This document shows positions 1-9,639 of a stretch of DNA of 64,000 bases, in pieces. The notes beneath the pieces were generated by a model. It had not been told where the DNA came from, ran no database searches, and was given only the letters and a program-made list of their open reading frames with translations. This DNA comes from Pseudoxanthomonas composti (lineage in GTDB: Bacteria > Pseudomonadota > Gammaproteobacteria > Xanthomonadales > Xanthomonadaceae). Each line of letters opens with the position of its first letter. The stretch's first letter is position 1. Where the stretch lies: contig NZ_SAWZ01000006.1 of assembly GCF_004122095.1 (NCBI RefSeq), positions 1-64,000 on the forward strand, read 5' to 3'. The translations under genes were made by a program, and so were the position numbers.

Positions 1-30
1 GGCGACTCCGGCTTGGCCCCGCCTGCGCCC

Positions 31-61
31 GGGTGGACAAGCTTCGCGTTGTCCACCCTAC
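31..61. repeat. GTAG/CTAC-type REP palindrome (copy 1)
   Basis: A 10-bp perfect inverted repeat (31-40 against 49-58) encloses an 8-nt loop and is followed by CTAC at 58-61. The same stem and loop recur at 22837-22862, 26744-26769 and 26945-26970. A second, weaker ATGGATG-like hairpin follows at 69-87. The terminal CTAC, or GTAG on the other strand, resembles the SMAG/REP elements known in Stenotrophomonas and relatives. That family name is an inference from shape. Confidence 0.75.
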
Positions 62-182
62 GGAGGCTGGATGACGCGCTTGCATCCACCTCGCACTCCG
101 GGACCGGTCAAGGCCGGCGGGACCGGCCCGGACAGGCAGGCGCGGTAAACTGCCCGCTCCCCCGTGCCAACGGATCGATCCA

Positions 183-2135
183 ATGCGTTTTGCCCCGCTG
201 TTGCTGTCCTGCGCCTGCCTGCTGATGGCCGCCTGCTCCAAGGATGCCGAGCCTGCCGCCCAACCCGAGCCCACCACCGCCAAGCGTGCCGCCGCCGTGA
301 CCACCGACCGCAGCCAGGATGAAAGTTCCTACGCCCAGCCCGGACAGGTGCGCATCACCGACCTGGCGCTGGACCTGAAGCTGGACTTCGACAAGAAGCA
401 GATCGACGGCAGCGCCACCTACACCCTGGACTGGACCGACAAGGCGGCCAAGGCGCTGGTCCTGGACACGCGCGATCTGACCATCGAGCAAGTCTCGGCC
501 GATGACGGCAAGGGCGGCCAGACCCCGCTGAAGTACGCGCTGGCGCCCGCGGACAAGGTGTTCGGCAGCAAGCTGACCATCGAGACGCCGACCCAGCCGT
601 CCAAGCTGAGCATCCGCTACCACACCGCGCCGACCGCCTCGGGCCTGCAGTGGCTGGACCCGTCCATGACCGAGGGCAAGAAGCTGCCCTTCATGTTCAG
701 CCAGTCCCAGGCCATCCATGCGCGCAGCTGGGTGCCACTGCAGGACACCCCCTCGGTGCGCTTCACCTACAGCGCGCACGTGACCACGCCGACCGACGTG
801 ATGGTGCTGATGAGCGCCAACAGCGACCCCAAGGCCGCGCGCGATGGCGACTACAGCTTCAGGATGGAGCACCCCATCCCCTCCTACCTGCTGGCCATCG
901 CCGCCGGCGACCTGGTGTTCAAGCCGATCTCCGCCCGCGCTGGCGTGTGGGCCGAGCCTGCCATGTCGGAGAAGGCCACCAAGGAGTTCGAGGACACCGA
1001 GAAGATGATCGCCACCGCCGAGGGCCTGTATGGGCCCTACCGCTGGGGCCGCTACGACATCCTGGTGCTGCCGCCGTCCTTCCCCTTCGGCGGCATGGAA
1101 AACCCGACGATGACCTTCGCCACGCCGACGGTCATCGTCGGCGACAAGTCGCTGGTGTCGCTGGTGTCCCACGAACTGGCGCACAGCTGGTCGGGCAACC
1201 TGGTCACCAACGCCAGCTGGAAGGACATCTGGCTCAACGAAGGCTTCACCACCTACGTGCAGGGCCGCATCACCGAGGCCTTGTACGGCGTGGAGCTGGC
1301 CGAGATGGAGCGCCAGATCGACCAGACCGACCTGCTGGCCGAGGTCAAGGACATGAGCCCGGCCGACCAGGCGCTGGCGCTGCCGCCGCTGACCGAGCGC
1401 GACCCGGATCAGGCGCTGAGCAGCGTGGCCTACGTCAAGGGCGCCTGGTTCCTGCAGTTCCTGGAGCAGCGTTTCGGCCGCGACGTGTTCGATCCCTTCC
1501 TGCGCGGCTGGTTCGACGACCATGCCTTCAAGAGCGCGAACACCGACCAGTTCGTGGCCTATCTGAAGGACAAGCTGCTGCCGAAGAATCCCAACGCCGT
1601 CACCGCGGCGGAGCTGGACGCCTGGCTCAACCAGCCGGGCATCCCGGCCTTCGCCACCAAGGCGCAGTCGCGCGGCTTCGCGCTGGTGGATACCGCACGC
1701 ATCGCCTGGCTGGGCAGTGGCACCCTGCCGGCCAAGCAGGCCACCGACGAATGGGTGACCCAGCAGTGGGTGCATTTCATCGAAGGCCTGGGCGAGAAGC
1801 TCGGCGTGGAGCAGCTCAAGGCGCTGGATGAGGCCTACCACTTCACCGGCACGGCCAATGGCGAGATCGCCATGCGCTGGTATCCACTGACCATCCGCAG
1901 CGGCTATACCGATGCGCAGGAAGCGGCCGGTGCATTCATCGAGCGCGTCGGCCGGCGCAAGCTGATCATGCCGATCTACGCCGAGCTGGTGAAGACGCCC
2001 GAAGGCCTGGCCTTTGCCCAGCAGGTGTTCGCCCGGGCCAAGCCGGCCTCGCACCCGATCACCGCGCAGTCCATCCAGGACGTGCTGGACAAGGCCGCCC
2101 GGGCCCAGCCGCAGGCGGCGCCCGCCAAGCCCTGA
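183..2135 (+). CDS. M1 family metallopeptidase, lipoprotein
   Basis: Zinc aminopeptidase of the M1 (gluzincin) family, probably anchored to a membrane facing the periplasm. The 650-residue product starts with a lipoprotein signal whose lipobox ends at Cys18. An N-terminal beta-rich domain is followed by the substrate-binding GGMEN motif (303-307), then HELAH (330-334) and the third zinc ligand Glu353 in NEG, the complete HExxH-x18-E site. A C-terminal helical domain follows, as in leukotriene A4 hydrolase-like members. Start ATG 183 is chosen because it gives the signal peptide directly. It appears intact and likely acts on N-terminal residues of peptides; the substrate is not known. The gene is followed by a lipoprotein gene on the same strand, about 140 bases away. 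Confidence 0.93.
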   Translation: MRFAPLLLSCACLLMAACSKDAEPAAQPEPTTAKRAAAVTTDRSQDESSYAQPGQVRITDLALDLKLDFDKKQIDGSATYTLDWTDKAAKALVLDTRDLTIEQVSADDGKGGQTPLKYALAPADKVFGSKLTIETPTQPSKLSIRYHTAPTASGLQWLDPSMTEGKKLPFMFSQSQAIHARSWVPLQDTPSVRFTYSAHVTTPTDVMVLMSANSDPKAARDGDYSFRMEHPIPSYLLAIAAGDLVFKPISARAGVWAEPAMSEKATKEFEDTEKMIATAEGLYGPYRWGRYDILVLPPSFPFGGMENPTMTFATPTVIVGDKSLVSLVSHELAHSWSGNLVTNASWKDIWLNEGFTTYVQGRITEALYGVELAEMERQIDQTDLLAEVKDMSPADQALALPPLTERDPDQALSSVAYVKGAWFLQFLEQRFGRDVFDPFLRGWFDDHAFKSANTDQFVAYLKDKLLPKNPNAVTAAELDAWLNQPGIPAFATKAQSRGFALVDTARIAWLGSGTLPAKQATDEWVTQQWVHFIEGLGEKLGVEQLKALDEAYHFTGTANGEIAMRWYPLTIRSGYTDAQEAAGAFIERVGRRKLIMPIYAELVKTPEGLAFAQQVFARAKPASHPITAQSIQDVLDKAARAQPQAAPAKP

Positions 2136-2278
2136 CCGGTTCGGAACACGCGTGTTCCCCCGCGCGGCCTTCTTCTTCGGGAGAAGGCCGTGCGCGTTTA
2201 CGGGCCGGCCACTGGCGCAGGTAGAGTAGGGCCCCATTCGATCGACGCGGGCCGACCGCGCTGCTGGAGATGCTGGCG

Positions 2279-2995
2279 ATGAAGAAACTGCTGTTGGCTG
2301 GGCTGTGTGCCCTGGTATTGGCCGGTTGCGGGGACCGCGAAGCCGAGCAAAAAGCCGCCGCCGCCGCGCAGACCGCCAAGCAGGAGGCGGAGGCGGCCAA
2401 GCTGGCCGCCGAGTACGAGAAGGCGCGCACCGCGCAGAACTGGAACATGGCCCGCATCCACGGCACCGCGCTGCTGGATCAGTATCCGGGCACCCCGGCC
2501 GCGGAGGGCATCAAGGCCAGCTTCGAGGAGATCCAGCAGCGGGCGCAGGCCGAGCAGGAGCAGCGCCGCCTGGCCGCGCTGTGGAACTACGCCCAGGCCC
2601 AGGCCGGCAAGGGCATCCAGCGTTCGGCCATGATCAACAGCAAGGACGGCGTGGACGTGGACGGCACGGGCAAGAAGCCGGTGCAGCTGATCTTCCGCGA
2701 CCACCCGGAGTGGAAACGCAGCGCCTACCTGGTGCTGCAGTCCGGCGACTTCCGCTGCAGCGGCGGCTGCACGCTCAAGGTGAAGATCGACGGCGTGGAC
2801 AAGACCTATCCCGGCTATCGCCCGAACACCGACGAGGCCATCGCCATGTTCATCCGCAACGAAAACGCCCTGTGGAAGGCGCTGCGCAAGGCCAAGACCT
2901 TCGAGATCGAGTTCCCGGTCAAGGCCGGCGGCACGCGCACGGCCGTCTACGAAGTCGGCGGCCTGGACGGCAACCAGATGCCGGGTTGGGATTGA
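2279..2995 (+). CDS. Small lipoprotein of unknown function
   Basis: 238-residue predicted lipoprotein with the lipobox LAGC (Cys17), followed by an Ala/Glu/Lys-rich, probably coiled-coil stretch (about residues 20-60) that includes helical heptad-like segments, and then a globular C-terminal part. ATG 2279 is preferred to ATG 2270: GGAG at 2266-2269 lies 9 bases before 2279 but touches 2270, and the signal peptide begins neatly at 2279. No enzyme motif is visible. The last codon overlaps the TTG start proposed for the HAD gene, so the two are probably translationally coupled. It is probably a conserved Xanthomonadaceae lipoprotein; function cannot be stated. Confidence 0.8.
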   Translation: MKKLLLAGLCALVLAGCGDREAEQKAAAAAQTAKQEAEAAKLAAEYEKARTAQNWNMARIHGTALLDQYPGTPAAEGIKASFEEIQQRAQAEQEQRRLAALWNYAQAQAGKGIQRSAMINSKDGVDVDGTGKKPVQLIFRDHPEWKRSAYLVLQSGDFRCSGGCTLKVKIDGVDKTYPGYRPNTDEAIAMFIRNENALWKALRKAKTFEIEFPVKAGGTRTAVYEVGGLDGNQMPGWD

Positions 2996-3612
2996 ACCTG
3001 CTGCAGGCCGGCGCCGGGCTGCCCGAACGCCGCCACTGGGTCTTCGACATGGACGGCACGCTGACCGTGGCGGTGCACGATTTCGCGCTGATCCGCCGCG
3101 CGCTGGGCATTGCGCCGCAGGAGGACATCCTGGGCCACTTGGCGGCGCTGCCGGCGGCGGAGGCCGCGCCCAAGCACGCCTGGCTGATGGCGCATGAGCG
3201 CGAGCTGGCCTGCCGCGCCGTGGCCGCGCCCGGTGCGTGCGCACTGGTTCGCGTGCTGCATGCGCGCGGGGACCGCATCGCCATCCTGACCCGCAATGCG
3301 CGGGAACTGGCCACGCTGACGCTGGATTGCATCGGCCTGGGCGAGGTGTTTCCGGCCGAAGACGTGCTGGGCCGCGAGAGCGCACCGCCCAAGCCGCGCC
3401 CGGATGGGTTGCTACAGCTGGCCGCGCGCTGGCAGGTCGCGCCCGAGCAACTGGTCATGGTAGGCGATCACGCGCACGACCTGCAGTGCGGCCGCGCGGC
3501 CGGCGCGCTCACGGTGCTGGTCGGGCCGGGGAACCTTTGGCCTGACCTGGCCGATGTGCATGTGGTTGATTGCGATGCATTGCTAGAGCGGGTAGAGCGA
3601 GGAACGAGTTGA
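2992..3612 (+). CDS. HAD-IA family hydrolase
   Basis: 206-residue haloacid-dehalogenase-type phosphatase. Motif I is FDMDGTLT with the nucleophile Asp19 and the acid/base Asp21; motif II is the ILTRN segment; motif IV is GDHAHDL near the C-terminus. The cap region lies between motifs I and II, as in subfamily IA. The frame is open far upstream in the shadow of the preceding gene. TTG at 2992, overlapping the upstream stop TGA at 2993-2995, gives a family-like length, so coupling with the lipoprotein gene is inferred. The start is uncertain. The last residues and the stop codon lie inside the left arm of a long inverted repeat, so the C-terminus may have been altered by that repeat. Confidence 0.85.
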   Translation: MNLLQAGAGLPERRHWVFDMDGTLTVAVHDFALIRRALGIAPQEDILGHLAALPAAEAAPKHAWLMAHERELACRAVAAPGACALVRVLHARGDRIAILTRNARELATLTLDCIGLGEVFPAEDVLGRESAPPKPRPDGLLQLAARWQVAPEQLVMVGDHAHDLQCGRAAGALTVLVGPGNLWPDLADVHVVDCDALLERVERGTS

Positions 3613-3728
3613 GAGGAACGAGGAACGAGTGAAGGCGGGCGGATGCGTGACGAGTTAGCTTGAGCGCACTCGTTCCTCGTTCCTCTCCGCTCGTTCCTCT
3701 GTACTCGTTCCTCTGCGCTCGTTCCTCG
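3595..3728. repeat. Long inverted repeat of GGAACGAG units (copy 1)
   Basis: Left arm 3595-3631 carries three GGAACGAG-type units. Right arm 3667-3699 is nearly its exact reverse complement, and two further reverse units extend to 3728. The loop is about 35 bases. It lies between the convergent HAD and PfkB genes and includes the HAD stop codon. It could act as a bidirectional terminator, though it lacks clear U-runs. Confidence 0.85.
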
Positions 3729-3749
3729 CCGCCCCAGGCGGCGCACGCG

Positions 3750-4682
3750 CTACAGCGCGTAGCCGAACTGCTGCTTGAACTGGTCGTTGAACTCGTCGAA
3801 GTCGAAGCGCTGGTTCTGGGTACCGGGGTGCTCGACCTTCAGCGCGCCCATCAGGTTGCCCATGCGGCCGATGGTCAGCCAGTCGCAGCCGCGCTCGATG
3901 CCGAAGATCAGGCCGGCGCGGAAGGCGTCGCCGCAGCCGGTGGGGTCGACCACCCGACGCTCGTGCGCCGGCGGGATGTCGAAGGTCTTGTCCGGCGTGT
4001 GCACCAGCGCGCCCTTGGGGCCCTGGGTGGTGATGTAGGCCTGCACGCGCGAGACGATCTCCTGCTCGTTCCAGCCGGTGCGTTCCTGCAGCAGGTTGGA
4101 CTCGTAGTCGTTGACCACCACGTAGTCGGCCTGCTCGATGAACTCGCGCAGCTCCTGGCCGTTGAACAGCGGCATGGCCTGGCCCGGGTCGAAGATGAAG
4201 GGCGTGCCCATCTCCTTGAACTCGATCGCGTTCTGGATCATACCCTCGCGCCCGTCCGGACCCACCAGGCCGATGGTCACGCCGGGCACGTCCTTCACGT
4301 GGTTCTCGTAGCTGCGCATCATCGCGCCGGGGTGGAAGGCGGTGATCTGGTTGTTGTCGTGATCGGTGGTGATGAAGGCCTGCGGGGTGAACAGCTCGTC
4401 GATCACCTTCACCCGCGACAGGTCGATCCCCAGGGTCTCGAAATGCTCGCGGTACGGGCCGAAATCCTGGCCCACCGTGCCCATCGGGATCGGCTGGCCG
4501 CCCAGCAGGTGCAGGTTGTACGCGATATTGCCCGCGCAGCCGCCGAACTCGCGGCGCATGCGCGGCACCAGGAAGGACACGTTCAGGATGTGCACCTTGT
4601 CCGGCAGGATGTGGTTCTTGAACTGGTCCGGGAACACCATGATGGTGTCGTAGGCAAGGGAACCACAGATCAGAGCGGACAT
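3750..4682 (-). CDS. PfkB-family sugar/nucleoside kinase (adenosine kinase-like)
   Basis: 310-residue ribokinase/PfkB-fold kinase. The N-terminal substrate region holds the di-glycine motif FGGCAGN (about 47-53). Signature 2 near the C-terminus is DPTGCGDAF, with the catalytic base Asp252 in GCGD. Length fits the family. It transfers phosphate from ATP to a sugar or nucleoside hydroxyl; many Xanthomonadaceae homologues are annotated as adenosine kinase or generic carbohydrate kinase, and the sequence does not decide between them. The gene is transcribed divergently from mreB across a 276-base gap that must hold both promoters; no strong promoter hexamers stood out there. Confidence 0.9.
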   Translation of the reverse strand: MSALICGSLAYDTIMVFPDQFKNHILPDKVHILNVSFLVPRMRREFGGCAGNIAYNLHLLGGQPIPMGTVGQDFGPYREHFETLGIDLSRVKVIDELFTPQAFITTDHDNNQITAFHPGAMMRSYENHVKDVPGVTIGLVGPDGREGMIQNAIEFKEMGTPFIFDPGQAMPLFNGQELREFIEQADYVVVNDYESNLLQERTGWNEQEIVSRVQAYITTQGPKGALVHTPDKTFDIPPAHERRVVDPTGCGDAFRAGLIFGIERGCDWLTIGRMGNLMGALKVEHPGTQNQRFDFDEFNDQFKQQFGYAL

Positions 4683-4883
4683 CGGCGAACCTTGATGGGG
4701 AGGCGAAAACGCCCGCGGTCCGGCCGTGGGCGGACCGGAAAGCCCCGGCCAGGGTGCGAAGGTTACCGGCTGACGCTGGACAGGGCCAGTCGCCGGTCGC
4801 GCACGCGCACGGCCGCCGGCGGCGCGAAACGGCCGCGGGCCCGGGATTTTCCTTGTGCGAGCAGGGGGGTGTTGCTAGGCTAG

Positions 4884-6005
<1,122 letters not shown>

Positions 6006-6014
6006 GGCTGAGGC

Positions 6015-6130
6015 AGGAGTGAGCGCAGAGGAGTGAGGAGTGAGCGAGAGCCTGCGCCAGCGCTTCGCCCCTTGTTTTCCTCGCTTGCCGCTGCCGCCCA
6101 CTCACTCCTCACTCCTCTCCACTCACTCCT
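6015..6130. repeat. Long inverted repeat, GGAGTGAG variant (copy 2)
   Basis: Left arm 6015-6044 and right arm 6101-6130 are near-perfect reverse complements about 30 bases long, with a loop of about 56 bases. The unit layout and spacing are the same as in the GGAACGAG copies, but every unit carries GT where the others carry AC, and the opposite arm is changed to match. It lies between the mreB stop and the mreC start, inside an operon. Confidence 0.85.
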
Positions 6131-6145
6131 AGCTCCCGCTCCCCC

Positions 6146-7150
6146 GTGCCTGTCTACGCCGGACCTCCCGTCACCAACCGTCCAGGGGAAGTGGCCAGCA
6201 CGCTCAAGCTGCTGGCCTATCTGGCGCTGGGCCTGGGCCTGATCTTCCTGGACCACCGCGGCGGCTGGATGCACGCGGTGCGCACCCAGGTCGGCACCCT
6301 GGTGCAGCCGCTGTGGTGGGTCGCCGGCCTGCCGGGCCGGCTGAGCACCACGGTGCAGGACGATGCGCTGACCCGCGTGCGCCTGACCGAGGAGAACGAC
6401 CGGCTGCGCAATGAGCTGCTGATCGCCAACGCGCGCCTGACGCGCCTGCAGACGGCCATCAGCGACAACGCCCAGCTGCGCGCGCTGCTGGGCGTGGCCC
6501 GCAGCCGTGGCCTGGATGTGCAACTGGCGCCGATCCTGAACGTGGATCTGGACCCGACCCGCCAGCGCCTGGTGCTGGATGCCGGCAGCCGCCAGGGTGT
6601 GCAGGTCGGCCAGCCGGTGATCGACGCCGGCGGCCTGCTGGGACAGATCACCGAGGTGATGCCGGGCTTTTCCATCGCCCTGCTGATCACCGACCCGGAC
6701 CATGCCGTGCCGGTGATGCTGGCGCGCAACGGCGTGCGGCTGGTGGCCTACGGCAACGGCCGCAGCGACCAGCTGCAGCTGGTCAACATCCCGCTCAACA
6801 GCGATATCCAGGAGGGCGATGAGGTCGTCACCTCCGGCATGGGCGGGCGCTTTCCGGCCGGTTTTCCGGTGGGCAAGGTGGTGGAGCTGCACCAGGACGA
6901 CAGCCGCGCCTTCCTGATCGGCGAGCTCAAGCCCGCCGCCCAGCTTGATCGCGGCCGCAGCGTGCTGCTGCTGCGCTCGGGGCAGGCCGCCGCGCCGCTG
7001 CCGGTCACTCCGGCCGAGACTGGCCCGGTGCCGGTGGTGATCGGCACCGAGCTGCAGGCCCCGCCGCCGCCGGTGCAGGCGCCCACCCCGGCCGGGATCA
7101 AGCCGCCGGTCAAGCCGCCCGAGCCGGCCGACGCGGAGCCGGACCTGTGA
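6146..7150 (+). CDS. mreC: Rod shape-determining protein MreC
   Basis: 334-residue periplasmic scaffold that links MreB and MreD with PBP2 and RodA. One N-terminal transmembrane segment (about 19-37) is followed by a coiled coil (about 77-105), then the paired beta-barrel domain with repeated Gly/Val-rich strands, and a Pro-rich C-terminal tail (about 290-330). GTG 6146 is the start; it directly follows the right arm of the inverted repeat, so the ribosome site may be affected by that hairpin. The stop overlaps the mreD start by four bases (GTGA), indicating translational coupling. Confidence 0.95.
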   Translation: MPVYAGPPVTNRPGEVASTLKLLAYLALGLGLIFLDHRGGWMHAVRTQVGTLVQPLWWVAGLPGRLSTTVQDDALTRVRLTEENDRLRNELLIANARLTRLQTAISDNAQLRALLGVARSRGLDVQLAPILNVDLDPTRQRLVLDAGSRQGVQVGQPVIDAGGLLGQITEVMPGFSIALLITDPDHAVPVMLARNGVRLVAYGNGRSDQLQLVNIPLNSDIQEGDEVVTSGMGGRFPAGFPVGKVVELHQDDSRAFLIGELKPAAQLDRGRSVLLLRSGQAAAPLPVTPAETGPVPVVIGTELQAPPPPVQAPTPAGIKPPVKPPEPADAEPDL

Positions 7151-7626
7151 GCCGTCCCCGCAACCGCTGGGCGATGCCGGTGAGCATCCTGCTGGCCCTG
7201 CTGCTGGCCGTGGTGCCGCTGCCGGAAGTGGTGCAGCCGCTGCGCCCGTTCTGGCTGGCGCTGGTCATGACGTACTGGGTGATCGAGCTGCCCGATTCGG
7301 TCGGCCTGGGCACGGTGTTCGCCATTGGCGTGGTGGCGGACCTGGTGATGGGCGGCGTGCTGGGCGAGCAGGCGTTGCGCCTGACCGTCATGGCCTTCAT
7401 CCTGCAGCGGTTCCGGGCGCGCCTGCGGTTTTTCCCGCTGTCCCAGCAGGCGCTGGCGCTGGGCGGGTTGCTGCTGAACGATCGCATCATCGACATGGCT
7501 ATCCACGCCGCACTCGGCCGGCCGCTGCTGCCCTGGTCCTACTGGTGGGCGCCGCTGGTGGGCATGCTGCTATGGCCACCGCTGTTCCTGCTGATCGACG
7601 GCATGCACCACGGACGCCGTCGCTGA
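7147..7626 (+). CDS. mreD: Rod shape-determining protein MreD
   Basis: 159-residue polytopic inner-membrane protein, very hydrophobic with about five predicted membrane segments, in the normal MreD position and at the normal length (E. coli 162). The GTG start overlaps the mreC stop. It bridges MreC and PBP2 in the elongasome. PBP2 begins six bases after its end. Confidence 0.94.
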   Translation: MSRPRNRWAMPVSILLALLLAVVPLPEVVQPLRPFWLALVMTYWVIELPDSVGLGTVFAIGVVADLVMGGVLGEQALRLTVMAFILQRFRARLRFFPLSQQALALGGLLLNDRIIDMAIHAALGRPLLPWSYWWAPLVGMLLWPPLFLLIDGMHHGRRR

Positions 7627-7632
7627 CACGCC

Positions 7633-9639
7633 ATGAGACCTCGCCGCGCCGTCAAGAATCCCCATGCCGAAGCCGAGCAGTTCCGCCGCCGCGCGGTGCT
7701 GGGCTTCGTGGTGGTAGCGCTGTGCCTGATCGGGCTGGGCGCGTGGTACTTCAAGCTGCAGGTGGTCGACCACGACGAGTACATCACCCGCTCTGACGCC
7801 AATCGCATCAAGCCGCGTCCGGTGGTGCCCGCGCGCGGCACCATCTACGACCGCAAGGGGCGGGTGCTGGCCGAGAACGTGCTGGCCTTCCGCCTGGACG
7901 TGCTGCCGGAGAAGGTCAAGGACATCGACACCATGCTGGGCCAGCTGGGCCAGGTGATCGCGCTGTCGCCGGAGGACATCGAGCACTTCCGCAAGGAGCG
8001 CAAGGCGACCCGCGGCTTCCGCCCCATCACCCTGAAGGCGCGGCTCAACGAGACCGAGACGGCGCAGTTCGCGGTCAACCGCTGGCGCTTCCCCGGCGTG
8101 GACGTGGTGCCGTACCTGAACCGGTATTACCCCTATGGTGACCTGTTCGCCCATGTCATCGGCTACGTCGGCCGCGTCGATGAGGCCGACCTGCAGGCCG
8201 GAGACATCAATGCCGCCATCACCCATTCGGGCAAGAGCGGCCTGGAGCGGTATTACGAGAACGTCCTGCGCGGCAAGGTCGGCTACGAACAGGTCGAGAC
8301 CAACGTGCAGGGGCGGGCGATCCGGACCATCGGCCGGGTGCCGGCTAAGGCCGGCGCCGACCTGAAGCTGTCCCTGGACGTGGACCTGCAGCGGGCGATG
8401 GTGGCCGCCTTCGGCGATTACGAGGGCGCCGCGGTGGCCATGGACCCGCGCACGGGCGAGATCCTGGCCATGGTCAGCCTGCCGTCCTACGACCCCAACC
8501 TGTTCGTCAACGGCATCTCCCACGCCGACTTCAAGGCACTCAACGACAACCCCTCGCGGCCGCAGTTCAACCGCCTGGTGCTGGGCGGGGTGGCGCCTGG
8601 GTCCACGATCAAGCCGCTGATGGGCCTGGCCGGGCTGGACAGCGGCACCCGCCGGCCCGAGGACCGGGTGCTGTCCACCGGCATGTTCTACCTGCCCGGC
8701 GTCAGCCGCGGCTGGGGCGACTCGCACCGCGGTGGCCACGGCTGGACCGACCTGCGCAAATCCATCGCCGAGTCGGTCAACACCTACTACTACAAGCTCG
8801 CCCTGGACATGGGCATCAACCAGGTCGACGACTACATGCAGCGGTACGGGCTGGGCAAGCCGACCGGGATCGACCTGGTCGGGGAGATCGGCGGCATCGT
8901 GCCGTCGCCGGCCTACAAGATGAGCAGCCGCAAGGAGCGCTGGTATCCAGGCGATACGGTCAACATCGCCATCGGCCAGGGCGACTGGAAGGTCACGCCG
9001 CTTCAGTTGGTGCGCGGGGTCGGCGGGATCGCCGATGGCCAGCTGCGCCGGCCGCACCTGGCGGTGGCCGAACGCACCAACTTCGATGCCGACTGGAGCC
9101 CGCTGCCGCAGCCCGAAGGCACCCCGATCAGCCCCAACCCGGCGCACCTGCAGGCCGTGCGCGAAGGCATGATGGCGACCATGCTGCCAGGCGGCACCGG
9201 CGGCTCGATGGCCCGGGGCGCGCCCTACAGCATCGCCGGCAAGACCGGCACGGCCCAGGTGGTCAGCCGCAAGGGCGTGGCCGCGGTGGATCCGCGCAGC
9301 CTGCCCATGCACCTGCGCCACCGCTCGCTGTTCACCGGCTTCGCCCCGGTGGAGGCGCCGGTGATCGCCCTGGCCGTGGCGGTGGAAGGCGGCGGCTACG
9401 GCGGCAGCACCGCCGGCCCGATCGCCCGCAAGCTGTTGGACGCGTACCTGCTGGGCAAAATGCCCGAGGGCATGGACGCGGTGCCCGACGACACGGTCGT
9501 TTCGGTCGGGCTGGCGGCTGCGCCCAAGCCGGCTGCGCCCGCCACACCGGCCCCGGCCCCGCCTGCGCCCGCGCCGGAACCGGCGGTGGTGCCCGCGGCG
9601 ATCTCGGTGGGACGCCCGCCGCAGCCGGTGCGGCCGTGA
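7633..9639 (+). CDS. mrdA: Penicillin-binding protein 2 (peptidoglycan transpeptidase)
   Basis: 668-residue class B penicillin-binding protein that crosslinks lateral-wall peptidoglycan with RodA. One membrane helix (about 24-44), the pedestal domain beginning with the RGTIYDRKG motif, then the transpeptidase domain with active-site Ser324 in STIK, SVN (381-383) and KTG (537-539). A Pro/Ala-rich tail (about 625-660) extends beyond E. coli PBP2 (633 residues) and looks like disordered sequence. The stop overlaps the GTG start of rodA. Confidence 0.97.
   Translation: MRPRRAVKNPHAEAEQFRRRAVLGFVVVALCLIGLGAWYFKLQVVDHDEYITRSDANRIKPRPVVPARGTIYDRKGRVLAENVLAFRLDVLPEKVKDIDTMLGQLGQVIALSPEDIEHFRKERKATRGFRPITLKARLNETETAQFAVNRWRFPGVDVVPYLNRYYPYGDLFAHVIGYVGRVDEADLQAGDINAAITHSGKSGLERYYENVLRGKVGYEQVETNVQGRAIRTIGRVPAKAGADLKLSLDVDLQRAMVAAFGDYEGAAVAMDPRTGEILAMVSLPSYDPNLFVNGISHADFKALNDNPSRPQFNRLVLGGVAPGSTIKPLMGLAGLDSGTRRPEDRVLSTGMFYLPGVSRGWGDSHRGGHGWTDLRKSIAESVNTYYYKLALDMGINQVDDYMQRYGLGKPTGIDLVGEIGGIVPSPAYKMSSRKERWYPGDTVNIAIGQGDWKVTPLQLVRGVGGIADGQLRRPHLAVAERTNFDADWSPLPQPEGTPISPNPAHLQAVREGMMATMLPGGTGGSMARGAPYSIAGKTGTAQVVSRKGVAAVDPRSLPMHLRHRSLFTGFAPVEAPVIALAVAVEGGGYGGSTAGPIARKLLDAYLLGKMPEGMDAVPDDTVVSVGLAAAPKPAAPATPAPAPPAPAPEPAVVPAAISVGRPPQPVRP

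Noticed and set aside
108-2237. 709-codon open frame on the minus strand opposite the M1 peptidase
   Set aside because: It mirrors the codon phase of a real high-GC gene, has low-complexity Gly/Arg/His composition and no recognisable motif. The + strand gene has complete zinc motifs.
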